From Candidatus Atribacter hydrocarboniphilus (lineage in GTDB: Bacteria > Atribacterota > Atribacteria > Atribacterales > Atribacteraceae), in the NCBI GenBank assembly GCA_003542295.1, contig DPKX01000062.1, forward strand, positions 1,406-9,628: a stretch of 8,223 nucleotides of DNA, written 5' to 3'. Made by a program: the position numbers and the translations under genes. How positions within the stretch are numbered: the stretch's first letter is position 1; each line of letters starts with the position of its first letter. Positions 1 to 5,994 of the stretch are shown here, piece after piece. The notes under the pieces are model-generated. The model saw only the letters and a list, made by a program, of their open reading frames with translations, searched no databases and was not told the origin of the DNA.

Positions 1-226
1 CTGTGTCGGCTGGTGTCCCATCAACTGCTAAACCGCCTATTCCATCGACTTGAACTTCCTTCACTTTTAATGTCTGTCGTGAAGTTATGCTGTGACTCGA
101 ACAACTTCGCTCTTCGAGAGGAGCAACTAAAATTATATTGGCTATCGGCTTAAAAGCTCGAACCAAAGCTCGAATTCCATCACTTTGATAGCCATCATCA
201 TTGGTAATGAGTATGTTTCTCTTCAT
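1..226 (-). CDS. surE: 5'/3'-nucleotidase SurE, N-terminal part (runs off the left edge)
   Basis: SurE is a metal-dependent phosphatase that acts on nucleoside 5'/3'-monophosphates and is linked to stationary-phase survival. Translating the minus strand from the ATG at 226 gives 75 residues starting MKRNILITNDDGYQSDGIRA. This is the canonical SurE N-terminus with the metal-binding Asp pair at D10-D11. It is followed by APLEERSCSSHS, matching the family APxxxxSxxS segment (S41 is the likely metal-ligand serine), and by VDGTPAD, matching the GTPxD segment. The remaining two thirds, including the conserved Asn, lies outside the window. The ATG directly abuts the TAA of the upstream FAD-oxidoreductase gene (TAAATG). 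A strong GGAGG sits 10 bases upstream inside that gene, so the two are almost certainly co-transcribed and translationally coupled. The family assignment is firm. Confidence 0.93.
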   Translation of the reverse strand, partial: MKRNILITNDDGYQSDGIRALVRAFKPIANIILVAPLEERSCSSHSITSRQTLKVKEVQVDGIGGLAVDGTPADT

Positions 227-1618
227 TTATATTTGACCTCCAATCCGGTGTTGGATTTCTCTGGCTACGACTACACCTGATGTGGATGCCTGAATCAAAC
301 CTCGGGTTACTCCAGCTCCATCTCCAGCCATAAATAGATTCTCAATATCACTTTCTAAATATTCATTGAGTTTTACCCGTGATGAATAGAACTTTACTTC
401 TAACCCATAAAGAAGATTATGAGGAAAACTAATTCCTGGAATAAACTTATCCATTGCTGAAATAATCTCTAATACATCTTGTAAAAACCGATAAGGGAGT
501 ACAAAACTCAAGTCTCCAGGACTAGCACCGTTGAGCGTAGGCTTTAAAACTGATTTTTTGATACGTTCTGGAGTAGACCTTCTTCCCAATTGTAAATCCT
601 TCAGCCTTTGTATAATAACACCACCACTAAGCATATTCGCCAAACGAGCAACGTAGCGACCGTATTCGATTGGTTCTTTAAAGGGTTCAGTAAAATGAGT
701 GCTTACCAGGATGGCAAAATTAGTATTGTTGGTTTTTCGATTTTCATAACTATGACCATTAACAGTAATAATCCCATCGTTATATTCACTGACCACTTCA
801 CCGTGGGGGCACATACAAAAAGTTCTCACTCGATCGTCAAAGGTATGGGAATAATAGATGAGTTTTAATTCGTATAAAATTTTCGTGTATTTTTCCATTA
901 TTGAAGCCGGCACTTCCATCCTGACGCCTAAATCTATTGGATTATTGACCAAGTCGAGCTTTAACTTCAATGCTTCTCTTCGTAACCAATCGGCTCCAAC
1001 CCGACCAGGTGCAACAATCAAGTAGCGACTTTTAATTACATCACCATTTTTCAGTTGAATACCAACTGCTCGATGGTTTTCGGTTAATATTTCAGCGGCT
1101 TCAGTACGAGTGAGGATAGTTATCTTCTCTTTCAAATGATTTTTTATGCGAGTTAATATTCCTCGGCAGCTGTCAGTTCCCAAATGTCTCACTCGTGATG
1201 GGAGTAATATAAGTTCAGCCATTTCCGCTTTTTTCCGGAGATCTTCCACTTTTTCTCCATCATCTCCATAAACCCGTAGGGTTACTCCATAGCGAAGATA
1301 AATATTATCGACATACTGAAGAAGCTGCTCTAAATCGTCCGGTTTTAAATAAGAGGTTAATTGACCGCCAACGTCATGGGAAAAAGTCAGTTTTCCATCG
1401 CTGAATGCCCCTGCTCCTCCCCAACCGCAGAGTAAAGAACAAGGCTGACATTTTTGGCAAATATTTTTCTTTTCCCGGGCAGGACATCTTCGCTGCTCAA
1501 TGTCTCCGCCTCGATCAATTATGAGGACATCAAGATCAGTTTTGTCGGCAAGCTCCAATGCGGCAAAAATTCCCGCTGGCCCTCCTCCGATTATGATAAC
1601 ATCATAGGTATTTTTCAT
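227..1618 (-). CDS. FAD-dependent dehydrogenase, COG2509-type (uncharacterised family)
   Basis: This 463-residue flavoprotein belongs to a widespread anaerobe-associated family with no settled reaction. The N-terminus is a Rossmann FAD-binding fold with GGGPAG at residues 11-16 and an acidic residue ending the second strand (IID35). A cysteine cluster follows (C45, C54, C57, C60, C64), leading into GWGGAGAFSDGKL (65-77), the family's signature. The C-terminus carries a second FAD-contacting segment, NLFMAGDGAGVTRG, typical of flavoproteins that close the isoalloxazine pocket. There is no signal peptide or membrane segment, so it is probably cytoplasmic. Length matches the family and the gene looks intact. 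The ATG at 1618 has AGGGG seven bases upstream and overlaps the end of the preceding oxidoreductase gene by 17 bases; surE starts immediately after its stop. The family call is confident; substrate and electron partner are unknown. Whether the cysteines hold an Fe-S centre cannot be told from sequence. Confidence 0.85.
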   Translation of the reverse strand: MKNTYDVIIIGGGPAGIFAALELADKTDLDVLIIDRGGDIEQRRCPAREKKNICQKCQPCSLLCGWGGAGAFSDGKLTFSHDVGGQLTSYLKPDDLEQLLQYVDNIYLRYGVTLRVYGDDGEKVEDLRKKAEMAELILLPSRVRHLGTDSCRGILTRIKNHLKEKITILTRTEAAEILTENHRAVGIQLKNGDVIKSRYLIVAPGRVGADWLRREALKLKLDLVNNPIDLGVRMEVPASIMEKYTKILYELKLIYYSHTFDDRVRTFCMCPHGEVVSEYNDGIITVNGHSYENRKTNNTNFAILVSTHFTEPFKEPIEYGRYVARLANMLSGGVIIQRLKDLQLGRRSTPERIKKSVLKPTLNGASPGDLSFVLPYRFLQDVLEIISAMDKFIPGISFPHNLLYGLEVKFYSSRVKLNEYLESDIENLFMAGDGAGVTRGLIQASTSGVVVAREIQHRIGGQI

Positions 1619-2555
1619 TCACAATCCCCTGATTCTTTTTTATTTCTTCAAGTATTTTTAATGCTACTTCGAGTGCATTCTTCCCTTCCTCTAAACCGAC
1701 CAGTGGTCTTTCTCCATTTTTCACACAGCGAGTAAAATGTTCCAATTCAAACCGAAGCGGCTCCCCTTTTTGCATCATTGGTTTCTCCATGAGGATAGGG
1801 GGAACTGCCGTGATTGTCTTCTTGTAAACCGCTAGCTCTTGTTCTAAATAATCGATGGAAATAAAGGCATCGACCTCGGTGATTTCCATGCGGCGAATTT
1901 TTTTCCGGGTGATTCGGCTGGCGGTGAGATTAGCGATACAGCCATTTTCAAAAAGTATCTGTGCGTTAGCGATATCTTCTTGACGGGAAAATACTGGATA
2001 TCCAAAAGCACTGATTTTAGTTACTTTACTTTTAACAATACTCGTTACAATATCGATATCATGAATCATCAAATCAAGTACAACTCCCACATCGGTATTC
2101 CGGTTGGTATAGGGTCCCATTCGATAACAATCGATAAAGACTGGCCGATCAATTATTTTTGACAGTTCCATGACTGCTGTGTTAAACCGCTCAATGTGAC
2201 CTACTTGAAGAATCACTTTCTTTTTATTTGCCATCTCCATCAATTCTCGAGCTTCTTCAAGAGTCGTCGTAACTGGTTTTTCTATGAGTATATTAACCCC
2301 TTCCTCGATAAAGTGTCCGGCAATCAAACGATGGAGCACGGTTGGAACGACAATGCTAACAGCATCAATTTTTCCAAACAATTCACGATAATCGTAATAG
2401 GGAGTTGTCGAGTAACGCTGGGCAATTTCTCTTGCTCTTTCCTGATTTATGTCAACCACACCTACAAGGGTAGTATCTGGTATTTCAGAATAAATTCGGG
2501 CATGATGTTGTCCAAGGTAACCAACCCCAACCACTCCAACTTTTACCGAACTCAA
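1602..2555 (-). CDS. gnnA: Gfo/Idh/MocA-family sugar-nucleotide oxidoreductase, probably GnnA-like UDP-GlcNAc 3-dehydrogenase
   Basis: This is an NAD(P)-dependent oxidoreductase. Counting from the start chosen here (317 residues), the N-terminal Rossmann fold has GVGYLG at 10-15 and an acidic D35 ending strand 2, which favours NAD. The family EKP motif is at 92-94, GHIERFN at 119-125, and the catalytic-type D161-x3-H165-D segment follows. The GHIERFN stretch and N-terminal style recall the group found near lipid A genes and GnnA, which oxidises the 3-OH of UDP-GlcNAc. That substrate is inferred, helped by the adjacent aminotransferase. An in-frame TTG at 2573 would add six residues but has no ribosome site. 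The TTG at 2555 has AGGGGGG six bases upstream and overlaps the aminotransferase TGA as TTGA, so I use it. Other Gfo/Idh/MocA substrates, such as a different UDP- or dTDP-sugar, remain possible. Confidence 0.8.
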   Translation of the reverse strand: MSSVKVGVVGVGYLGQHHARIYSEIPDTTLVGVVDINQERAREIAQRYSTTPYYDYRELFGKIDAVSIVVPTVLHRLIAGHFIEEGVNILIEKPVTTTLEEARELMEMANKKKVILQVGHIERFNTAVMELSKIIDRPVFIDCYRMGPYTNRNTDVGVVLDLMIHDIDIVTSIVKSKVTKISAFGYPVFSRQEDIANAQILFENGCIANLTASRITRKKIRRMEITEVDAFISIDYLEQELAVYKKTITAVPPILMEKPMMQKGEPLRFELEHFTRCVKNGERPLVGLEEGKNALEVALKILEEIKKNQGIVNEKYL

Positions 2556-3658
2556 TTGAAACCCCCCTGGCAAAATAATTTGATTAAATCAACCACGTGT
2601 TCCAGATCCTCTTTTTTTAGAAGTGGATGAACCGGAATTGAAAAAACCTCTCGAGAACAAGCTTCAGCCATGGGATAATTACCGTTTCCGACTATTTTAT
2701 GGATAAATTTTTGTTGATGGAGAGGAACAGGATAATAGATTCCGTATCCAATTTCTTTGTGGTCAAAAAAACGTGCCAAATCATCTCGGTGATGTTTTAA
2801 TTTTATAGTATATTGATGGAAAACCGGGAGTACATAATCAGGCACTACAGGTGTTTCAATTTCTGCAAGAGATGATAATTCATGATTATAAAAAATGGCG
2901 TTTTCTCTTCGTTTTTGGTTAGAATCATCCAATTTTCTTAACTGCACGCTTCCAATGGCGGCGGCAATATCGGTCATACGAAAATTATAGCCTAAAAATT
3001 CATGGTAATATCTCTTTTTGCTTCCATGATTTATCAGCATGCGACACTTTTTTCCAAGCTCTTCATCATTGGTTAAAATCATACCACCTTCGCCGGTGGT
3101 CATGTTCTTAGTAGGGTAGAAGCTAAATGCTGAGGCCTTTCCAAAAGAGCCGACCTTTTTTCCATGATACTCGGCGCCATGAGCTTGTGCGCAATCTTCA
3201 ATAACCGGAATACTGTATTGATCGGCAAGCGTCATAATTTCTTCCATCGGACAAGGTAAACCATAAAGATGAACGATGAGTATGGCTTTGATTGAGTTTC
3301 TTTCTTTTTTTAGAACTTTTTCCAAAGCGTTGGGATCAATATTAAAAGTTTGGGGATTAATATCACAAAAAGTTGGAATTGCACCACACTGCATTATCGA
3401 AGACGCAGTCGCAACAAAGGTAAAGGGTGTTGTTATTACTTTATCATTTGGAGAAATCCCCAAGGCCTTCAAAGCAATAAACAAAGCGGCTGTTCCGTTG
3501 CTTGTGGCAATTGCCTGTGATACTCCAATATATCGTCCAAAATCTTCTTCAAATTTTGCAACTCTTTTTCCTTGGGCTAAAAAACCTGAATTGAGAACTT
3601 CTTGAACTGCATTTTTTTCTTCATCATCAAGATTGGGTTTGCTGATTGGTATTTTCAT
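2552..3658 (-). CDS. gnnB: DegT/DnrJ/EryC1/StrS-family PLP aminotransferase, probably GnnB-like
   Basis: This 368-residue sugar aminotransferase converts a keto-sugar nucleotide to the amino sugar using PLP and an amino donor, usually glutamate. Visible landmarks are the N-terminal ISKPNLDDEEKNAV, the phosphate-contacting SNGTAA (53-58), VIEDCAQAHGA (152-162) with D155 facing the pyridine nitrogen, and SFYPTKNMTTGEGGM (179-193) with K184 as the Schiff-base lysine. NFRMTDIAAAIG (225-236), also conserved, follows. Length is typical and all key residues are present. It is the first gene after the 300-base gap and overlaps the oxidoreductase by four bases, so the pair should be made together. This fits 3-oxidation then 3-amination of UDP-GlcNAc (GnnA/GnnB), giving a diamino sugar for amide-linked lipid A. 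The exact sugar and ring position are inferred; other DegT substrates remain open. The ATG at 3658 is the only in-frame start after a stop. GAGG lies 13 bases upstream, a slightly long spacing. Confidence 0.82.
   Translation of the reverse strand: MKIPISKPNLDDEEKNAVQEVLNSGFLAQGKRVAKFEEDFGRYIGVSQAIATSNGTAALFIALKALGISPNDKVITTPFTFVATASSIMQCGAIPTFCDINPQTFNIDPNALEKVLKKERNSIKAILIVHLYGLPCPMEEIMTLADQYSIPVIEDCAQAHGAEYHGKKVGSFGKASAFSFYPTKNMTTGEGGMILTNDEELGKKCRMLINHGSKKRYYHEFLGYNFRMTDIAAAIGSVQLRKLDDSNQKRRENAIFYNHELSSLAEIETPVVPDYVLPVFHQYTIKLKHHRDDLARFFDHKEIGYGIYYPVPLHQQKFIHKIVGNGNYPMAEACSREVFSIPVHPLLKKEDLEHVVDLIKLFCQGGFN
2562..2568 (-). promoter_or_regulatory. Shine-Dalgarno that selects the TTG start of the oxidoreductase
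   Basis: AGGGGGG on the minus strand lies six bases before the TTG at 2555 and inside the last codons of the aminotransferase gene. The alternative TTG at 2573 is preceded by an AT-rich stretch with no purine-rich site. This supports the downstream start and coupled re-initiation at the TTGA overlap. Confidence 0.7.
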
Positions 3659-3719
3659 ATTCGGTTATCAACCTCATTTTTATAAAAACGATAACAAGTA
3701 TCGATTAAAAACTTAATAT

Positions 3720-3725
3720 ATTATA
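3720..3725 (-). promoter_or_regulatory. Possible -10 box for the aminotransferase/oxidoreductase/FAD/surE operon
   Basis: The minus strand reads TATAAT, a perfect sigma-70 -10 hexamer, about 60 bases upstream of the ATG at 3658. No good -35 hexamer lies 16-18 bases upstream (the place is occupied by the end of the palindromic element, reading roughly TACGCT) and there is no TGn extension. A perfect hexamer is easily found by chance in AT-rich DNA. It is supported mainly by being the best candidate in the only large gap before a tightly packed four-gene block. Confidence 0.35.
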
Positions 3726-3730
3726 AACCC

Positions 3731-3847
3731 GTCATTCTAAGGAGCGTATTCTGCGACGTGAGAATCTCATTCTTTCCAATTCCACAGTTCCACAATCTTA
3801 AAAAGATAAAATTCTCGCGGCTTCGAAAAGTGAAGCCTTAGGATAAC
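3731..3847. repeat. Imperfect palindromic intergenic element (MITE/REP-like), 117 bp
   Basis: The outer 12 bases GTCATTCTAAGG (3731-3742) pair with CCTTAGGATAAC (3836-3847) at 10 of 12 positions. The inverted symmetry resumes inward: GTGAGAAT at 3758-3765 against ATTCTCGC at 3811-3818 (7 of 8), then CTCATTCTTT against AAAGATAAA with a one-base gap. The two arms are about 45 bases each (3731-3775 and 3802-3847), with a roughly 26-base central loop. The right arm also carries its own perfect GGCTTC/GAAGCC hairpin at 3819-3837. GTCATTCT ends and an inner GAGAATCTCATTCTTT are what I recall from dispersed palindromic intergenic repeats in several bacterial phyla. Only one copy is visible, so repetition is inferred. 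No target-site duplication is evident. Confidence 0.6.
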
Positions 3848-3962
3848 TACATATTTTAATTCTTTGGTAAGGGCAAGATGATATCCAAAATACTATACCA
3901 AAAAAACCTTCATTTTTAAAAGATGTTCCCTAAAGAAAAACAGTGAAGTGGGATACGATATT

Positions 3963-5147
3963 CTATTTGGTTTTTTTCGTAGAAAAATCCTTTAAATACT
4001 CCAAATAATTCCTGAAATTCTCTTTCACTTCGTTCATGCTATCGCCACCGAATTTTTCCCGAACTGCCGAGGCTATAACCCAAGCCATCATTGCTTCGCC
4101 CACTACCAATCCACGAGGAACAGCACAAATATCCGATCGTTCGTACCGTGATACTACACTGGACTTTTCAGCAATATCAACCGATGGCAATCCTTTTTTT
4201 AAGGTCGGTATGGGCTTCATGGCACATCTTACTATAATTGGCTCGCCAGTAGAAACTCCTCCTTCTATTCCTCCTGCCCGATTGGTAGAGCGAAAAAAGG
4301 AAAAAGGTTTTCGATCTTGATTAAAATAAATTGCGTCATGAGCTTCACTCCCAAAATGTTGGGCTGATAAAAAGCCATTCCCAATTTCAACACCTTTTAC
4401 CGATGGAATGCTCATCAACCCTCCCGCCAATTGAGCATCAAGCTTTCTAAAAGCTGAGGTATAATCACCTATTCCGGGAATCATTCCAAATGCTACCACA
4501 ACAAATGTTCCGCCTAATGAATCACCTTTTTCCCGAGCTTGGTCAATAGCCTCCATCATTTTCTTGGTAGCTTGTTGGTCAAAGGTCGCAAGTTCGGATA
4601 TATGAGCTGCTTTGATTTTTTCCTCAAGATTCATTTCGCCCTCAGCGATAATCCCTCCAATACTTTCCACATAACCTCCTATTCCTATACCTAGCTGATT
4701 CAAAAACATCTTAGCAAAACTTCCGGCCACACAACGACCAACCGTTTCCCGAGCACTCGCTCGTTCGATAACATTTCTTATATCGGTAAACCGATATTTA
4801 ACCATTCCAGCCAAATCAGCATGGCCAGGTCGCGGAACAACCACTTCATGATAATCAGAAGGAGGATCGCCAAGGGGGTCCATCTGCAACTTCCAATTCA
4901 CTGAATCTCGGTTTCTTACCAAGACAGAAATGGGAGACCCAATGGTTTCTTTCCACCGTACTCCACCTAAAAATTCAACAGTGTCTTTTTCCATTTTCAT
5001 TCTTGGACCTGATCCATAGCCTTTTTGGCGACGGACTAACTCGTTTTGTATAAAATCAATATCAACCCGCAGATGAGAAGGGAATCCACTAATCAGGGTA
5101 GTGATTCCCGTGCCATGAGACTCTCCAGCAGTTTCATAATGAATCAT
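3963..5147 (-). CDS. aroC: Chorismate synthase
   Basis: This enzyme makes chorismate from 5-enolpyruvylshikimate-3-phosphate, the last shikimate-pathway step, using reduced FMN. The 394-residue product (counted from the start chosen here) has all the signatures. These are MIHYETAGESHG at 1-12 with catalytic-type H11, RRQKGYGSGPRMKME (39-53), PRPGHAD (105-111), ERASARETVGR (128-138), GGIEGGVSTGEP, and near the C-terminus RSDICAVPRG leading into GEAMMAWVIA. The length matches the long form of the family. The reading frame opens further upstream (TTG 5159, ATG 5156, ATG 5150). The ATG at 5147 gives the N-terminus expected of the family; no strong ribosome site separates the candidates. The start overlaps the end of the prephenate dehydrogenase gene by 14 bases, which argues for coupling. 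It is the last gene before the 300-base gap. No separate NADPH-flavin reductase domain is present, so reduced flavin is presumably supplied by another protein. Confidence 0.95.
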   Translation of the reverse strand: MIHYETAGESHGTGITTLISGFPSHLRVDIDFIQNELVRRQKGYGSGPRMKMEKDTVEFLGGVRWKETIGSPISVLVRNRDSVNWKLQMDPLGDPPSDYHEVVVPRPGHADLAGMVKYRFTDIRNVIERASARETVGRCVAGSFAKMFLNQLGIGIGGYVESIGGIIAEGEMNLEEKIKAAHISELATFDQQATKKMMEAIDQAREKGDSLGGTFVVVAFGMIPGIGDYTSAFRKLDAQLAGGLMSIPSVKGVEIGNGFLSAQHFGSEAHDAIYFNQDRKPFSFFRSTNRAGGIEGGVSTGEPIIVRCAMKPIPTLKKGLPSVDIAEKSSVVSRYERSDICAVPRGLVVGEAMMAWVIASAVREKFGGDSMNEVKENFRNYLEYLKDFSTKKTK

Positions 5148-5505
5148 CATAACCATCAATCCGTTCTTTAAGTTTTTTTACCTTGGTGAGAAATGCCTTC
5201 AATCCTTCCACGTCTCCAGTTTTGATAAATTCCTTCATAATTCGAATACCTTCTTCTAATTCATCAATAACCGATAAAATCTGAGTTTGATTGGTGAGAA
5301 AAATATCTAACCAAACCTCAGGAGAGGAACCAGCTATTCGAGTAAAGTCTCGAAATGACGATCCGGCCAATTGACTAAAACTATAATCCTTTTCATAAAC
5401 CTGTGAGGCATAAACATTGGCAATAACATGCGGCAGGTGACTCACCAAAGCACAAACACGATCATGTTCTTGAGCGGTCAAAAAAAAACCTGGCTTTCCA
5501 AGCAA
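5134..5505 (-). CDS. tyrA: Prephenate dehydrogenase, C-terminal part (second half of frameshifted tyrA)
   Basis: This frame carries the missing C-terminal helical/dimerisation domain of prephenate dehydrogenase. Recognisable family segments are LTAQEHDRVCALVSHLPHV, matching the conserved EEHD...SHLPH stretch, and SSFRDFTRIAGSSPEVW, which contributes to the active site. The open frame starts at a TTG (5505) whose first residues (LLGKPGFF) read across codons that belong to the other frame, and it has no ribosome-binding site. It is therefore not an independent gene. True homology begins at the T-run, around 5487. Joined to the N-terminal part by one -1 shift it would give 286 residues, the usual length for the family. 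Its stop overlaps the start of aroC by 14 bases. Separately translated, it would lack the NAD-binding domain and be inactive. Confidence 0.85.
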   Translation of the reverse strand: MLGKPGFFLTAQEHDRVCALVSHLPHVIANVYASQVYEKDYSFSQLAGSSFRDFTRIAGSSPEVWLDIFLTNQTQILSVIDELEEGIRIMKEFIKTGDVEGLKAFLTKVKKLKERIDGYDDSL

Positions 5506-5993
5506 TTTGCAATCTCTTCAATTATATCTTTTTCTCCATCCTTGAAAGGCCGATAGGGAGTAACCAGAAGCGGCCTCCCTTTGAAAAGCCGTTGTTGGGC
5601 AAAACGTGCTCCACTATCAACCCCACCGCCCATAGGGTGAAAACCGCAATAGAGATTTTTATCGGGAGCTGGAATCAAGTGGTTAAAAACCCACTGCCGA
5701 GTGCTACCCAGATCGAAAACCATCGCATGAGGTAATAAATAAGAATGAATATCTGAATAAATCTTTGGAATGGTTCGAACTGGCGTGGCAATAAAAACTA
5801 AGTCTGATTCTTTTACAGCCTGTTGAGTCGATTCACCTATGCGATCAACTATGCCTTTTTGGAAGCAAAATCTTTTAGTTTCCTCATCGATATCATAACC
5901 GGTAATAGAAATTTTTTTTGTCCATTGCGACAGGTCACACGCCAATGAGGAACCCATCAGACCCAAACCGATGATCGCAATTGAATAAGTCAT
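5478..5993 (-). CDS. tyrA: Prephenate dehydrogenase, N-terminal NAD-binding part (first half of frameshifted tyrA)
   Basis: Prephenate dehydrogenase oxidatively decarboxylates prephenate to 4-hydroxyphenylpyruvate on the way to tyrosine. These 171 residues form the Rossmann NAD domain: GLGLMG at 9-14, D34 ending strand 2 (favouring NAD over NADP), and ATP at 69-71. DLGSTR follows at 94-99, then the signature CGFHPMGGG (116-124) with H119 as the substrate-binding/catalytic-type His, and LFKGRPLLVTP (136-146). The frame then stops after VFF at the run of nine T, while the rest of the enzyme continues in the -1 frame. As it stands the product lacks the C-terminal dimerisation domain and should not be active. 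The ATG at 5993 follows the DAHP synthase TAA by one base, with GGAAGGG nine bases upstream. There is no ACT domain or fused chorismate mutase; a separate mutase must lie elsewhere. Confidence 0.9.
   Translation of the reverse strand: MTYSIAIIGLGLMGSSLACDLSQWTKKISITGYDIDEETKRFCFQKGIVDRIGESTQQAVKESDLVFIATPVRTIPKIYSDIHSYLLPHAMVFDLGSTRQWVFNHLIPAPDKNLYCGFHPMGGGVDSGARFAQQRLFKGRPLLVTPYRPFKDGEKDIIEEIANCLESQVFF
5480..5488 (-). other. Run of nine T (slippery site) where the tyrA frame breaks
   Basis: The minus-strand mRNA reads CAG GUU UUU UUU UGA in the upstream frame, so translation ends right after the run. The U UUU UUU heptamer sits immediately before the stop in the correct register for a -1 shift. 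After such a shift the next codons are UUG ACC GCU, giving VFF-LTAQEHDR, exactly what the family needs. A tenth T in the DNA would restore the frame equally well. A GGAAAG lies six bases upstream of the heptamer, closer than the spacing usual for stimulatory internal Shine-Dalgarno sites. I see no convincing downstream stem-loop. Confidence 0.75.
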
Positions 5994-5994
5994 A

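Larger units (their letters stand above)
3659..3962. other. Gene-free gap between aroC and the sugar-aminotransferase gene
   Basis: No credible open reading frame is present on either strand in these 304 bases. The gap holds the 117-bp palindromic element at 3731-3847 and a possible -10 box at 3720-3725. A short inverted repeat lies at 3689-3703 (CGATA, 5-base loop, TATCG), followed on the minus strand by five T. A 7-bp inverted repeat TTTGGTA/TACCAAA lies at 3863-3869 and 3896-3902 with a 26-base loop. No clean GC-rich stem with a T-tract follows aroC, so I cannot place a confident intrinsic terminator. The stretch from 3903 to 3962 holds nothing I can name. Confidence 0.7.

Noticed and set aside
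608..868. Plus-strand open frames inside minus-strand genes (608-868, 1454-1735, 1980-2162, 2196-2630, 3276-3605, 4036-4320, 6866-7096, 6927-7118, 7551-7733)
   Set aside because: Each lies antisense to a well-supported conserved gene, has low-complexity or unfamiliar sequence and no family motif.
3689..3703. CGATA/TATCG inverted repeat followed by T5 on the minus strand, as a terminator or attenuator
   Set aside because: The stem is only five mostly AT pairs, and it lies between the possible promoter and the gene it would switch off. No leader peptide or alternative fold is visible.
3863..3902. TTTGGTA/TACCAAA inverted repeat as the aroC terminator or an operator
   Set aside because: A 7-bp stem with a 26-base loop and no T-tract in the right place on the minus strand; it could easily arise by chance in AT-rich DNA.
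5147..5159. Upstream aroC starts at 5159 (TTG), 5156 and 5150 (ATG)
   Set aside because: They would add a MMVM-type extension not expected in chorismate synthases; ATG 5147 gives the standard N-terminus. No ribosome site clearly favours the others, so this is a preference and not proof.
5134..5505. Reading the second half of tyrA as its own gene from the TTG at 5505
   Set aside because: There is no ribosome-binding site, the first eight residues do not match the family, and homology starts exactly at the T-run where the other half ends.
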